From Paenibacillus sp. R14(2021) (GTDB lineage Bacteria > Bacillota > Bacilli > Paenibacillales > Paenibacillaceae), in assembly GCF_019431355.1 (NCBI RefSeq), contig NZ_CP080269.1, positions 62,001 to 126,000 on the forward strand: 64,000 nt of DNA. Reading direction: 5' to 3'. The translations under genes were made by a program, and so were the position numbers. Every line of letters begins with the position of its first letter. Position 1 is the first letter of the stretch. The notes below the pieces were generated by a model. It did no database searches, was not told the origin of the DNA, and saw nothing but the letters and a program-made list of their open reading frames with translations. Positions 44,071-53,915 of this stretch are shown here, one piece after another.

Positions 44071-44973
44071 ATGTCTACGGCAACAGCAGTCAGACAGCGA
44101 AGCTTGCTGGGGCTCAAGGAGCTCGGCAAGGAAGAATTGGAATCGATCTTGAACCGCGCGGCGTTCTGGGAAGCCAGCTCCAATAAAATCGAGCCGGTGC
44201 TGCAAGGTAAATTTGTAGCTAACATGTTTTTCGAGAACAGCACCCGAACCCGATTTTCCTTCGAGGTGGCGGAGAAACGGCTGGGCGCGGAAGTGCTTAA
44301 TTTTTCGGCGGCGGTATCCAGTGTTCAGAAGGGCGAGTCGATCTATGACACGGTTCGGACATTGGAATCCATGGGCATAGATGCCGGTATCATCCGGCTG
44401 AAGCCGATCGGCGTGCTTGCGGAATTGGCAGCGAAGATTAAGGTGCCGCTCATTAACGCCGGCGACGGCAATAACGAGCATCCGACGCAGGCGCTGCTGG
44501 ATATGTACACGATGCGCAAGCAGTTCGGCGAGCTGAAAGGGTTGACGGTGACGATCATCGGCGACGTTCAGCACAGCCGCGTGGCTCGTTCCAATCTGTA
44601 CGCGCTGCGAGCCTTCGGCGCCAACGTGCAGTTCTGCGCTCCGGATGCGATGAAAGCGGCTGACCTCGATGTAAACTACGTAACGATGGAGGAAGCGCTG
44701 CGGTCCGACGTCATCATGATGCTGCGCGTTCAGCTTGAGCGTCATGAAGGCGGGAAGATGGGCTCGCCGGAAGCTTACCGCGAGCAGTTCGGGCTGACGA
44801 CGGAACGGGCGCAGCGAATTGCACCCCATGCAATTATTATGCACCCGGCTCCGATCAACCGGAATGTCGAAATCGACGATGAGCTCGTCGAGCATCATCA
44901 ATCACGCATTTTCCCGCAGATGCAGAACGGCGTACCGATACGAATGGCCGTTATTGAACGGGCATTGACATAA
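44071..44973 (+). CDS. pyrB: Aspartate carbamoyltransferase catalytic chain PyrB
   Basis: Makes carbamoyl aspartate, the second step of UMP synthesis. 300 residues with the carbamoyl phosphate site FFENSTRTRFSFE (about 51), NAGDGNNEHPTQALLDMYT near 130 and MHPAPINRNVEIDD near 258. No regulatory chain (pyrI) is nearby, as usual in Firmicutes. AAGGGGGAG precedes ATG 44071. Confidence 0.96.
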   Translation: MSTATAVRQRSLLGLKELGKEELESILNRAAFWEASSNKIEPVLQGKFVANMFFENSTRTRFSFEVAEKRLGAEVLNFSAAVSSVQKGESIYDTVRTLESMGIDAGIIRLKPIGVLAELAAKIKVPLINAGDGNNEHPTQALLDMYTMRKQFGELKGLTVTIIGDVQHSRVARSNLYALRAFGANVQFCAPDAMKAADLDVNYVTMEEALRSDVIMMLRVQLERHEGGKMGSPEAYREQFGLTTERAQRIAPHAIIMHPAPINRNVEIDDELVEHHQSRIFPQMQNGVPIRMAVIERALT

Positions 44974-45001
44974 AAGCAGTTTGGAAGGGGTTTGAACACG
45001 A

Positions 45002-46291
45002 ATGACAGCTTGGATTTTGAATGGATTGGTTTGGAACGAAGCAAAGGGTGAAACGGAGCTGAAGCATATCCGCGTGGCGAACGGCTTGATCGCCGAAATC
45101 ACGGACGCTTCGGCAGGTCAGCCCGATACCAACGGGCAAGATGTTATTGACGCGAAAGGCAGCCTTGTCTCCGCAGGATTTATCGACATGCACGTGCATT
45201 TGCGCGAGCCGGGCTTCGAATATAAAGAGGACATTGCGAGCGGTACACGCTCGGCGGCAGCTGGAGGCTTCACGACGATCGCCTGCATGCCGAATACCCG
45301 CCCGGTAACGGACACGCCAGAGACGGTCCGTTACATATTGGACAAAGCGGAGACGGCCGGCATCGTGAACGTGCTGCCTTACGCGGCCATCACGAAGAAC
45401 GAGCTGGGACGCGAGCTGACGGACTTCGCGGCGCTGAAGGAAGCAGGTGCGATCGGCTTCACGGACGACGGCGTCGGCGTGCAGAACGCGCAAATGATGA
45501 AGGATGCCATGAAGCTCGCGGCTTCCATGGGCATGCCGGTCATCGCGCACTGCGAGGACGATTCGCTTGTCGTAGGCGCTGCGGTAACAGAAGGCAAATT
45601 CGCGGCGGAGAACGGACTGAAAGGCATTCCGAACGAATCGGAAGCGATTCACGTCGGACGCGATATTCTGCTCGCTGAAGCGACAGGCGTGCATTACCAC
45701 GTCTGCCACGTAAGCACGGAGCAATCGGTTCGGCTGATCCGTCATGCGAAGCAATTCGGTATCAACGTAACCGCCGAAGTTTGCCCGCATCACCTGATTC
45801 TCTCGGATGAGGACATCCCGGGTATGGACGCCAATTGGAAAATGAACCCGCCGCTTCGCACGCCGCGCGACGTACAGGCTGTGATCGAAGGGCTGGAAGA
45901 CGGGACGCTGGACATCATCGTAACTGACCACGCGCCGCACAGCGCGGAAGAGAAAGCCCGCGGCATGCAGCTCGCGCCGTTTGGCATCGTCGGCTTCGAG
46001 ACGGCATTCCCGCTGCTCTATACGAAATTCGTCCGCACGGGCAAATGGACGCTGGGCTTCCTGCTAAAACGAATGACTTCGGATCCGGCGCGCGTGTTCG
46101 GACTGAAGAGCGGGCTGCTGCAGGTTGGAGCGCCTGCGGATCTGACGATCGTGGATGTGGAACAAGAACGTGAGGTAAACCCGGAAGCATTCGCTTCGAA
46201 GGGTAAAAATACGCCGTTCGGCGGCTGGAAGCTGTACGGCTGGCCGGTAGCGACAATCGTTGGCGGCAAGGTCGTTTGGTCGGAGAACTAA
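45002..46291 (+). CDS. pyrC: Dihydroorotase PyrC
   Basis: Zinc amidohydrolase that closes carbamoyl aspartate to dihydroorotate. 429 residues with the metal motif DMHVHLREPGFE (about 60), PNTRPVTDTPE near 98, further ligands in AHCEDDSL (about 180) and VCHVSTEQS (about 236), and TDHAPHSAEEK (about 308). GGAAGGGG lies upstream of ATG 45002. It is the type I (long) bacterial enzyme. Confidence 0.96.
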   Translation: MTAWILNGLVWNEAKGETELKHIRVANGLIAEITDASAGQPDTNGQDVIDAKGSLVSAGFIDMHVHLREPGFEYKEDIASGTRSAAAGGFTTIACMPNTRPVTDTPETVRYILDKAETAGIVNVLPYAAITKNELGRELTDFAALKEAGAIGFTDDGVGVQNAQMMKDAMKLAASMGMPVIAHCEDDSLVVGAAVTEGKFAAENGLKGIPNESEAIHVGRDILLAEATGVHYHVCHVSTEQSVRLIRHAKQFGINVTAEVCPHHLILSDEDIPGMDANWKMNPPLRTPRDVQAVIEGLEDGTLDIIVTDHAPHSAEEKARGMQLAPFGIVGFETAFPLLYTKFVRTGKWTLGFLLKRMTSDPARVFGLKSGLLQVGAPADLTIVDVEQEREVNPEAFASKGKNTPFGGWKLYGWPVATIVGGKVVWSEN

Positions 46292-46327
46292 GAGAAGCAG
46301 GCAACTTGATAACTAGGAGTGATACGG

Positions 46328-47473
46328 ATGCAAGCAAGATTGTTATTGGAAGACGGCACGCTGTTTACGGGCCTTGGGTTTGGCGCCGAAGGGCAATCCA
46401 GCGGTGAGGTCGTATTTAATACAGGCATTACAGGCTACCAAGAGGTGATATCGGATCTATCCTACTGCGGACAAATCGTCACGATGACGTACCCGCTGTC
46501 CGGCAACTACGGCATTGCGCGCGACGATTTCGAATCGGTTCGTCCGTTCATTCACGGCTTCGTCGTGCGCCGCCACGAGCCGGTGCCGAGCAACTGGAGG
46601 GCGGAGTACTCGCTCGACCGCATGCTGAAGGAACACGACATCATCGGTATCAGCGATATCGACACGCGGATGCTGACGCGGATTCTTCGCCATCACGGCA
46701 CGATGAAGGGCATCCTTACGACAGGCACGGAGCGCGTGGAAGAGCTGCTGGAACGTCTGTCCGCTACGACGCTGATGCGCGACCAAGTGGCGCGCACCTC
46801 GACGAAGAGCATCTTCTCGAGCCCCGGCGATCGCGAGCGTATCGTCGTTGTCGATTACGGCGCGAAGAGCGGCATCCTGCGCGAGCTGACGAAACGCGGC
46901 TGCGACGTTGTCGTTGTGCCGCATGATACGACGGCCGAGCAAATCCGCCGTCTGAACCCGGATGGCATTCAATTGACGAACGGCCCTGGGGATCCGAAAG
47001 ACGTACCGCACGCAGTCAAAATGATCCAGGAGCTGCTGGGCGAATATCCGATCTTCGGCATTTGCCTTGGCCACCAGCTGTTCGCGCTCGCTTGCGGCGC
47101 AGACACGGCAAAGCTTAAATTCGGCCACCGCGGCGGCAATCATCCCGTGAAAGAGCTGGCGACGAACCGCTGCTACATCACTTCTCAGAACCACGGCTAC
47201 ACCGTTCTGGAGGAATCCGTGAACGGCACGAAGCTGGAAGTGACGCATATTAACAACAACGACCGTACGATTGAAGGCTTGAAACATACAGAATTCCCGG
47301 CGTTCACGGTACAGTACCATCCGGAAGCTGCTCCGGGGCCGTTCGATTCCAGCTACCTGTTCGATCAGTTCCTGGACATGATCCGCACCAGCAAACGAAA
47401 CAACCCGCAGAAACCGCGTCAAGCACAGCTTGCGGCATCATTGAGAGGAGAGCTGCAACATGCCCAAAAATAA
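46328..47473 (+). CDS. carA: Carbamoyl-phosphate synthase small (glutaminase) subunit
   Basis: Releases ammonia from glutamine for the large subunit. 381 residues: N-terminal CPSase domain with [23 protein letters not shown] near 20, and a class I glutamine amidotransferase domain with the nucleophile in [12 protein letters not shown] (about 245) and the His-Glu pair in [11 protein letters not shown] (about 328). I chose ATG 46328 (AGGAG eight bases upstream) over GTG 46319. It overlaps carB by 14 bp. Confidence 0.95.
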   Translation: MQARLLLEDGTLFTGLGFGAEGQSSGEVVFNTGITGYQEVISDLSYCGQIVTMTYPLSGNYGIARDDFESVRPFIHGFVVRRHEPVPSNWRAEYSLDRMLKEHDIIGISDIDTRMLTRILRHHGTMKGILTTGTERVEELLERLSATTLMRDQVARTSTKSIFSSPGDRERIVVVDYGAKSGILRELTKRGCDVVVVPHDTTAEQIRRLNPDGIQLTNGPGDPKDVPHAVKMIQELLGEYPIFGICLGHQLFALACGADTAKLKFGHRGGNHPVKELATNRCYITSQNHGYTVLEESVNGTKLEVTHINNNDRTIEGLKHTEFPAFTVQYHPEAAPGPFDSSYLFDQFLDMIRTSKRNNPQKPRQAQLAASLRGELQHAQK

Positions 47474-50400
47474 TAAACTCAAAAAAATTCTCGTGATCGG
47501 CTCCGGTCCGATCGTTATCGGGCAAGCGGCTGAATTCGACTACGCAGGCACACAGGCCTGCCAAGCGTTGAAAGAAGAAGGCTACGAGGTCGTGCTGATC
47601 AACAGCAACCCTGCTACCATCATGACAGATACGAACATGGCGGATAAAGTGTACATCGAGCCGATTACGCTGGAATTCGTTACCCAAATCATCCGCCAAG
47701 AGCGTCCTGACGGCTTGCTGCCGACGCTCGGCGGCCAAACCGGCCTGAATATGGCCGTGGAATTGGCGCGCGCAGGCGTGCTGGAGCGCGAGAACGTGCA
47801 GCTGCTCGGCACGCAGCTGACCGCGATCGAGAAAGCGGAAGACCGCGACTTGTTCCGTGATCTGATGCGCGAGCTGGAGCAGCCGGTACCTGAGAGCGTC
47901 ATCGTCACGACGGTCGAAGAAGCAGTGAATTTCGCGAACGAGATCGGCTATCCGATCATCGTGCGTCCTGCCTACACGCTCGGCGGCACAGGCGGCGGGA
48001 TTTGCGCAAGTGAAATCGAATTGCGCGAGACCGTCGCGTCCGGTATCCGGTACAGCCCGATCAGCCAGTGCTTGATCGAGAAATCGATCGCAGGCATGAA
48101 GGAAGTCGAATACGAAGTCATGCGCGATGCCAACGATAACTGCATCGTGGTGTGCAACATGGAGAACTTCGACCCGGTAGGCGTACATACCGGCGACTCC
48201 ATCGTCGTTGCGCCTAGCCAAACCTTGTCGGACCGCGAGTACCAGATGCTCCGTTCCGCATCGCTGAAGATCATCCGCGCGCTGAATATCGAGGGCGGCT
48301 GTAACGTACAATTCGCGCTGGATCCGTTCAGCTACCAATATTACGTCATCGAAGTTAACCCGCGCGTAAGCCGCTCTTCCGCGCTCGCATCCAAAGCGAC
48401 CGGTTATCCAATCGCGAAGATGGCAGCGAAGATCGCAATCGGCTACACGCTGGATGAAATCGTCAACCCGGTTACGGGACAAACGTATGCCATGTTCGAG
48501 CCGACGCTGGATTACATCGTGTCCAAAATCCCGCGCTGGCCGTTCGATAAATTTACGTCCGCCAACCGCAAGCTCGGCACGCAAATGAAAGCGACCGGAG
48601 AAGTAATGGCCATCGGCCGCACGTTCGAGGAATCGATGCATAAGGCAGTTCGCTCGCTTGAGATCGGCGCGCACCGCATTCACTTGAAAGATGCAGCGGA
48701 GCTGGAAGAGGACGTGCTTCGTCTGCGCCTGCAGAAGCCGGACGACGAGCGGATGTTCCTGGTCGCGGAAGCGTTCCGCCGCGGCTACAAGCTTCAGGAG
48801 ATTCAAGATCTGACCAACATCGATTGGTGGTTCCTGGACAAAATCGAAAGCATCGTCGCGTTCGAAGGCGAGCTTCGCACAGCAGTCGTGCTGACCAAAG
48901 AGCTGCTGTATGCTGCCAAACGCAAAGGCTTCTCCGACCGTTCCATCGCGGAAATCCGCAGCGAAGGCAACCAAAAGACGTTTACGGATGAGTATGAAAT
49001 CCGCAAATACCGCTTGGAGCAAGGTCTTAAGCCGGTGTACAAAATGGTCGATACGTGCGCGGCTGAATTCGAAGCGACAACGCCTTACTACTACTCCACT
49101 TACGAGGTCGAGAACGAGGTAACGGAATCGAACAAACAGAAAGTGCTCGTGCTAGGCTCAGGTCCGATCCGGATCGGTCAAGGCATCGAATTCGACTACT
49201 CCACGGTTCACGCGGTGTGGGCGATTCAGAAGGCCGGCTACGAAGCCGTCATTATCAACAATAACCCGGAGACGGTATCGACGGATTTCAGCACCTCCGA
49301 TCGACTGTACTTCGAGCCGCTCTTCTTCGAAGACGTCATGAACGTCATCGAGCAGGAGAACCCGATCGGCGTAATCGTGCAGTTCGGCGGCCAAACGGCG
49401 ATCAACCTCGCTGCGCCGCTGACGAAAGCCGGCGTACGCATCCTGGGCTCCAGCTTGGAGAGCATCGATGCTGCGGAGGATCGCAAGAAGTTCGAAGCGC
49501 TGCTTCGCGAGCTGAAAATTCTGCAGCCGAAGGGAATCACCGTAACATCCGTCGATCAAGCAGTTGACGCGGCGGCAGGCCTTGGCTATCCGGTACTGGT
49601 TCGTCCATCGTACGTCCTCGGCGGTCGTGCCATGGAAATCGTCTACTCCGACGAAGAATTGCTGACCTACATGGTTCAAGCGGTGAAAATTAATCCGGAG
49701 CATCCGGTGCTGATCGACCGTTACATGCTGGGCAAAGAAGCGGAAGTCGATGCGATCTGCGACGGTGAAACCGTCCTGATTCCGGGGATCATGGAGCATG
49801 TCGAGCGTGCAGGGGTTCATTCCGGCGACTCCATCGCCGTCTATCCGCCGCAATCGATCTCGCAAGAGCTGCAGCAGAAGATGGTCGACATCACGATCAA
49901 AATCGCCAAAGGCCTGAACGTCATCGGTTTGGTTAACATCCAGTTCGTTATCTTCCAAGACGAAGTGTATGTGATTGAAGTTAACCCGCGTTCGTCGCGA
50001 ACGGTACCGTTCCTGAGCAAAGTGACCAACATCCCGATGGCAAACCTGGCTACACAGGCGATTCTTGGCAAGAAGCTAGCTGACCTGGGGTATACCGAAG
50101 GCTTGTGGCCGGAAGATGACTATGTATCGGTCAAAGTACCGGTATTCTCCTTCGCGAAACTGCGCCGCGTTGACCCAACGCTGACGCCGGAGATGAAATC
50201 GACGGGCGAAGTCATGGGCCGCGATCAACAATACGCGAAAGCTCTGTACAAAGGTCTTGTGGGCGCGGGCATGCGCATTCCGCCGACAGGCTCCATCATC
50301 GCAACGGTTGCTGACAAAGACAAACCGGAAGCGATCGAGATTTTGCGCGGCTACTACGAGCTGGGCTACAACATTATCGCAACGGGCGGTACGGCAACTG

Positions 50401-50678
50401 CGCTGGAAGAAGCAGGACTGCGCGTGCAAACCGTGAACAAGCTGAGCGAAGGCTCGCCGAACATCTTGGATCTGATCCGCGACGGCAGCGCGCACTTTGT
50501 CGTCAATACGCTGACGAAGGGCAAAACGCCGGAGCGCGACGGGTTCCGGATTCGCCGCGAAGCGGTCGAGAACGGCGTCGTCTGCATGACCTCGCTTGAT
50601 ACGGTCCGCGCCTTGCTGAACATGCTGGAGACGATCAACTTCTCCTCACGTCCAATGCCGGTGCTGGCTAAGAAATAA
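47460..50678 (+). CDS. carB: Carbamoyl-phosphate synthase large subunit
   Basis: Forms carbamoyl phosphate from bicarbonate, ammonia and two ATP. 1072 residues with the two homologous halves visible: [22 protein letters not shown] (about 7) and [21 protein letters not shown] (about 560), each an ATP-grasp module (ARPAYTLGG-like [13 protein letters not shown] and [15 protein letters not shown]). The C-terminal MGS-like allosteric domain (about 935-1070) contains [13 protein letters not shown]. The overlap with carA couples translation. Its location among pyr genes means it is the pyrimidine-regulated copy. Confidence 0.97.
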   Translation: MPKNNKLKKILVIGSGPIVIGQAAEFDYAGTQACQALKEEGYEVVLINSNPATIMTDTNMADKVYIEPITLEFVTQIIRQERPDGLLPTLGGQTGLNMAVELARAGVLERENVQLLGTQLTAIEKAEDRDLFRDLMRELEQPVPESVIVTTVEEAVNFANEIGYPIIVRPAYTLGGTGGGICASEIELRETVASGIRYSPISQCLIEKSIAGMKEVEYEVMRDANDNCIVVCNMENFDPVGVHTGDSIVVAPSQTLSDREYQMLRSASLKIIRALNIEGGCNVQFALDPFSYQYYVIEVNPRVSRSSALASKATGYPIAKMAAKIAIGYTLDEIVNPVTGQTYAMFEPTLDYIVSKIPRWPFDKFTSANRKLGTQMKATGEVMAIGRTFEESMHKAVRSLEIGAHRIHLKDAAELEEDVLRLRLQKPDDERMFLVAEAFRRGYKLQEIQDLTNIDWWFLDKIESIVAFEGELRTAVVLTKELLYAAKRKGFSDRSIAEIRSEGNQKTFTDEYEIRKYRLEQGLKPVYKMVDTCAAEFEATTPYYYSTYEVENEVTESNKQKVLVLGSGPIRIGQGIEFDYSTVHAVWAIQKAGYEAVIINNNPETVSTDFSTSDRLYFEPLFFEDVMNVIEQENPIGVIVQFGGQTAINLAAPLTKAGVRILGSSLESIDAAEDRKKFEALLRELKILQPKGITVTSVDQAVDAAAGLGYPVLVRPSYVLGGRAMEIVYSDEELLTYMVQAVKINPEHPVLIDRYMLGKEAEVDAICDGETVLIPGIMEHVERAGVHSGDSIAVYPPQSISQELQQKMVDITIKIAKGLNVIGLVNIQFVIFQDEVYVIEVNPRSSRTVPFLSKVTNIPMANLATQAILGKKLADLGYTEGLWPEDDYVSVKVPVFSFAKLRRVDPTLTPEMKSTGEVMGRDQQYAKALYKGLVGAGMRIPPTGSIIATVADKDKPEAIEILRGYYELGYNIIATGGTATALEEAGLRVQTVNKLSEGSPNILDLIRDGSAHFVVNTLTKGKTPERDGFRIRREAVENGVVCMTSLDTVRALLNMLETINFSSRPMPVLAKK

Positions 50679-50702
50679 GCAATCCATGGCCGTTATTCGG
50701 CC

Positions 50703-50732
50703 GCGAAAGCCTGCCAACAAGCAGGCTTTCGC
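50703..50732 (+). repeat. Perfect 12-bp hairpin between carB and pyrF
   Basis: GCGAAAGCCTGC and GCAGGCTTTCGC are perfect inverse arms around a 6-nt loop. No T run follows (CATGCATAA), so it is not a standard terminator. It may stabilise or process the polycistronic mRNA, or weaken read-through into pyrF-pyrE. Confidence 0.65.
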
Positions 50733-50770
50733 CATGCATAAACAGACTTGTGAACGAGGAGGCTGTACAG

Positions 50771-51502
50771 ATGAAGCTAAGCAGAGAAGAAGCTGCGGGC
50801 CGTATCATGGTCGCGCTGGATTATCCGGACGCAGCTGCGGCTGAAGCGCTGGTGCGCAGTCTTGAAGGCATTCCGTGCTATATGAAGGTAGGCATGCAGC
50901 TCTTTTACGCAGCGGGCCCGGGTTTCGTTACTCACCTGAAGGCTCGCGGCTACAACATATTTCTTGATCTCAAAATGCACGATATTCCGAATACGGTCAA
51001 AGGCGGCGCGAACAGCATTACGAAGCTTGGCGTCGATATGTTCAATGTACATGCGGCAGGCGGTTCGGAAATGATGAAGGCGGCGATGGATGGCGTGGAG
51101 CAGGCGCTTCTGGAAGATGCTTCTCTAAAGCGTCCGCTGGTTATCGCGGTCACGCAGCTCACTAGCACAAGCCAAGCGGTACTGAATGATGAGATCGGCG
51201 TTGCCGGCACGGTCCCAGATGCAGTCGTACGCTATGCGAAGCTGGCTCGTGAAGCGGGCCTTGGGGGCGTAGTCGCATCGCCGCAAGAAGTGGAGCTCAT
51301 CAAGTCTGCCTGCGGAGCAGCATTCCAAACGATTACGCCGGGCATTCGTCCGGCTGGCGCCGATGTGAACGACCAATCCCGGATCATGACGCCGCTTCAA
51401 GCCCTTCAAGCCGGCACGGACTTTATGGTCATCGGCCGTCCAATTACAGCAGCGGCCAATCCGCGCGAAGCATTAGAATCCATTATCGAGGAGCTGATTT
51501 GA
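50771..51502 (+). CDS. pyrF: Orotidine 5'-phosphate decarboxylase PyrF
   Basis: Last step of UMP synthesis. 243 residues with RIMVALDYPDAAAA at the start, the catalytic Lys-Asp pair in NIFLDLKMHDIPNTVKG (about 62), TPGIRPAG near 188 and VIGRPITAAANP near 217. ATG 50771 has GAGGAGG upstream; GTG 50750 lies ahead of that site and is rejected. It abuts pyrE with no gap. Confidence 0.95.
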   Translation: MKLSREEAAGRIMVALDYPDAAAAEALVRSLEGIPCYMKVGMQLFYAAGPGFVTHLKARGYNIFLDLKMHDIPNTVKGGANSITKLGVDMFNVHAAGGSEMMKAAMDGVEQALLEDASLKRPLVIAVTQLTSTSQAVLNDEIGVAGTVPDAVVRYAKLAREAGLGGVVASPQEVELIKSACGAAFQTITPGIRPAGADVNDQSRIMTPLQALQAGTDFMVIGRPITAAANPREALESIIEELI

Positions 51503-52150
51503 ATGACAACTGCACAATTAGCGGGGCTGCCAACCGAGATTGCCAAGGGTCTCTTGAAAATCAATGCCGTGGCGCTTCGTCCAAACGATCCGTTCACGTG
51601 GACCTCCGGTATGAAATCGCCGATCTATTGTGATAATCGGCTTACGATGTCCTACCCGGAAATCCGCGAGCTGATTGCCGAAGGCTTCGCGGCGGTTATC
51701 CGCGAGCAATATCCGGACTGCGAAGCCGTAGCCGGCATTGCGACAGGCGGTATTCCGCATGCGGCATGGGTAGCGCAAAAGCTGAATCTGCCGATGCTCT
51801 ACGTCCGCGACAAGGCCAAGGGCCACGGAAAAACAAATCAAATCGAAGGCCACTTCAAGCCGGGGCAGAAGGTCGTGCTGATCGAGGATTTGATCTCCAC
51901 CGGCGGCAGCTCGCTCAAAGCGGCAGTCGCGGTTCAAGAAGCCGGCTGCGATGTACAGGGCGTTGTCGCAATCTTCACGTACCAGTTTCCTAAGGCTGCC
52001 GAAGCTTTCTCGGAAGCGGGTATTCCGCTTGCAACGCTATCCAACTATTCGGCGCTGATCGAAGTTGCAGCGGCTGAGGGCATTATCCAAAGCAGCGATA
52101 TCGCCGTCCTGCAAGCCTGGCGCGAGAATCCGCAAGCTTTCGGTGTATAA
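51503..52150 (+). CDS. pyrE: Orotate phosphoribosyltransferase PyrE
   Basis: Transfers ribose-5-phosphate from PRPP to orotate. 215 residues with the substrate region [17 protein letters not shown] near 28, [14 protein letters not shown] near 76 and the PRPP motif [18 protein letters not shown] (about 120). The ATG directly follows the pyrF stop; its ribosome binding site (GAGGAG) lies inside pyrF. Last gene of the operon; a terminator follows. Confidence 0.96.
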   Translation: MTTAQLAGLPTEIAKGLLKINAVALRPNDPFTWTSGMKSPIYCDNRLTMSYPEIRELIAEGFAAVIREQYPDCEAVAGIATGGIPHAAWVAQKLNLPMLYVRDKAKGHGKTNQIEGHFKPGQKVVLIEDLISTGGSSLKAAVAVQEAGCDVQGVVAIFTYQFPKAAEAFSEAGIPLATLSNYSALIEVAAAEGIIQSSDIAVLQAWRENPQAFGV

Positions 52151-52190
52151 GCGGCAGCATCTGCGGTCTTTCATCTATCGCGTTACCAGC

Positions 52191-52226
52191 AGAATCTGGA
52201 GCCTAGCTCCAGGTTCTTCTTTTTGA
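52191..52226 (+). terminator. Terminator of the pyr operon
   Basis: AGAA-t-CTGGAGC and GCTCCAG-g-TTCT form a stem around CTA, followed by TCTTTTTG. Confidence 0.85.
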
Positions 52227-52335
52227 TTTCATGCTCCGATTGTTTCAAATTGTCTTTCATTCGGTTATATGTAGCTAACTTGCCGCATAGACTAGGGAAT
52301 GACCCAATAGAATGAGAGATTGTGAGGAACCGAAG

Positions 52336-52587
52336 ATGAATGACATGTATGCACGATTGATGGATTCCACGGAGGATCTGCTGTACCGCGTTCGGATTTA
52401 TGACCGTAATTTGGAGAAGAGCGACGAAATCCTGCAAATGGACGAAGCATACAGCCGTATGCGTCAGGCCTTTGATGCGATAGATGCACGCTGCGATAGC
52501 TCCCGAATGGAACGTATAGCCGCGAAGCTGCAGCAGATGCGTATAAGATTGATTACGATGATGGAAGATTTATTGCATCCGGCATAA
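52336..52587 (+). CDS. Small hypothetical protein, 83 aa
   Basis: No family recognised. The product is acidic and almost entirely helical (MNDMYARLMDSTEDLLYRVRIYDRNLEKSDEILQ is the start, written here only to residue 20: MNDMYARLMDSTEDLLYRVR), with heptad-like spacing suggesting a small coiled-coil protein. ATG 52336 has GAGG at normal distance. It lies alone between the pyr terminator and the riboswitch promoter. A hypothetical protein of the Paenibacillus type is the most that can be said. Confidence 0.6.
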   Translation: MNDMYARLMDSTEDLLYRVRIYDRNLEKSDEILQMDEAYSRMRQAFDAIDARCDSSRMERIAAKLQQMRIRLITMMEDLLHPA

Positions 52588-52693
52588 CGGAGTGGTTTTC
52601 GTTCGAAGCGGGGTAGCCTGACCGCTTCCGTAAGCTGCCATCGATTAATTTGAACAGCGAACGATTTCGTGAACAACCCTTACGAAAAAACGC

Positions 52694-52722
52694 TTGCCAA
52701 TGCGCAGGACCGATGGTAATAT
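52694..52722 (+). promoter_or_regulatory. SigA promoter of the riboswitch-exporter transcript
   Basis: TTGCCA (52694-52699) and TAATAT (52717-52722) are 17 bp apart. The expected transcription start (about 52729) lies directly in front of the riboswitch aptamer. Confidence 0.75.
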
Positions 52723-52734
52723 GTTACATTAAAT

Positions 52735-52880
52735 GGAAGGGTTTCTAGGGATCCGCATAGAGGCGAACCGAGCGAGACCAGGCAGCGTACGATACGTCCT
52801 GCTACACCGTAGGGATAAAAGACCTTCGGCAAGTTCCTCCCAGATCAGCTGGGCGACGCTTGCAGGAGGTCTTTTTTGCT
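52735..52880 (+). promoter_or_regulatory. ykkC-family riboswitch (guanidine-I-like or variant) with terminator
   Basis: The leader contains CTAGGGATCCGC (52745-52756), ACCGAGCGAGACC (52768-52780), an independent hairpin around GCAG/CTGC and CACCGTAGGGATAAAAG (52805-52821), in the order of the conserved blocks of ykkC-class RNAs. AAAAGACCT (52817-52825) can pair with AGGTCTTTT (52867-52875) to make an intrinsic terminator with inner GCAAG/CTTGC and CCCAG/CTGGG pairs. Aptamer and terminator share bases, so ligand binding should turn the genes on. The GGGATAAAAG block is guanidine-I-like, but ACC replaces CCC after it and the middle block differs from GGTCCGAGAG, so the ligand class is uncertain. 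Confidence 0.75.
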
Positions 52881-52921
52881 TTACCGGAAGAAAGCGTCGT
52901 AACAAAAAGGGGGAGTACAGG

Positions 52922-53911
52922 ATGGATGCTTTACGAACGCATGCGCTGCGCAAAGTGTTCACGGTCAAACGCAAGGATGCCGGATTGTCCGGCAGCTTCC
53001 GTTCGCTGCTGAGGCCGCAGTGGGAAGAGAAGGTGGCGGTCAGCAGCATCGATTTGACGGTGCAGCAGGGGGAGATGGTTGCCTTCCTGGGGCCGAACGG
53101 AGCCGGCAAATCAACGACGATCAAGATGCTGACCGGCATTCTGTATCCCTCTTCGGGCGAGGCTGAGGTGCTCGGGTATACCCCTTGGAGGGAGCGTGAG
53201 AAGCTGGCTTATCGCATCGGTGCGGTGTTCGGGCAGAAATCGCAATTATGGTATCACCTGCCTCCGATCGACACCTTTGACTTGATCAGCCGAATCTATG
53301 AGCTGCATCGCAGTGATTACCATGCACGACGTGCGGACCTGATCGAGCGGTTCGAATTGGGACCTTATCTGCACACGCCCGTTCGTAAGCTGTCACTCGG
53401 CGAACGCATGCGCTGTGAGATCGCTGCTGCTTTCCTGCATCGTCCGCAGCTGCTCTTCTTGGATGAACCGACGATTGGACTCGATGTTGTCGTGAAGCAG
53501 CGCATCAGGGAGCTGATCCGTGAGCTGAACCGGGAGGAGGGCACGACCGTATTCTTGACCTCGCATGATGCGGGCGATATGGAGGAGCTCTGCTCGCGGG
53601 CGGTCGTTATCCATCACGGAGGGATATTGCTGGATGCACCTGTCGACCGGTTGAAGCGGGAGGTGCTGAACCATAAGATCATCTCGCTTACGCTGTCTGC
53701 CGGTTACTCCCCATCCCTGCTCCCGCAGCTGCATGGAACCGAGGTGGTCGCAAGCGAAGGCCGCAAGCTGAAGCTGTCCGTTGACCTTGCTTCAACCGAA
53801 ATCGAGGCGGTGCTCGGGGCGGTCATCGGCACGCTGCGTTTGGACGATGTCACGGTGGAGGATCCGCCAATGGAGCAGATCATTACGCATATTTACGGGA
53901 CAGGGGGCTAG
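52922..53911 (+). CDS. ABC-2 type exporter ATP-binding protein
   Basis: 329 residues: Walker A LGPNGAGKSTT (about 57), signature KLSLGERMR (about 155; LSLGE instead of LSGGQ), Walker B LLFLDEPTIGLD (about 177) and H-loop LTSHDAGD (about 210), followed by a C-terminal accessory domain (about 240-329). It fits the DrrA/YhiH-like group of drug and small-molecule exporters. ATG 52922 follows AAGGGGGAG; the open frame upstream crosses the riboswitch terminator and is not coding. It is 4 bp from the first permease gene. The substrate is unknown; the riboswitch implies it relates to the ligand. Confidence 0.93.
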   Translation: MDALRTHALRKVFTVKRKDAGLSGSFRSLLRPQWEEKVAVSSIDLTVQQGEMVAFLGPNGAGKSTTIKMLTGILYPSSGEAEVLGYTPWREREKLAYRIGAVFGQKSQLWYHLPPIDTFDLISRIYELHRSDYHARRADLIERFELGPYLHTPVRKLSLGERMRCEIAAAFLHRPQLLFLDEPTIGLDVVVKQRIRELIRELNREEGTTVFLTSHDAGDMEELCSRAVVIHHGGILLDAPVDRLKREVLNHKIISLTLSAGYSPSLLPQLHGTEVVASEGRKLKLSVDLASTEIEAVLGAVIGTLRLDDVTVEDPPMEQIITHIYGTGG

Positions 53912-53915
53912 CGCG

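Noticed and set aside
47304-49022. 572-codon minus-strand open frame over carA-carB
   Set aside because: Shadow of carB; the translated sequence has no recognisable domain.
52733-52921. N-terminal extension of the ABC-2 ATPase
   Set aside because: It would run through the riboswitch aptamer and its terminator; ATG 52922 has a proper ribosome binding site.
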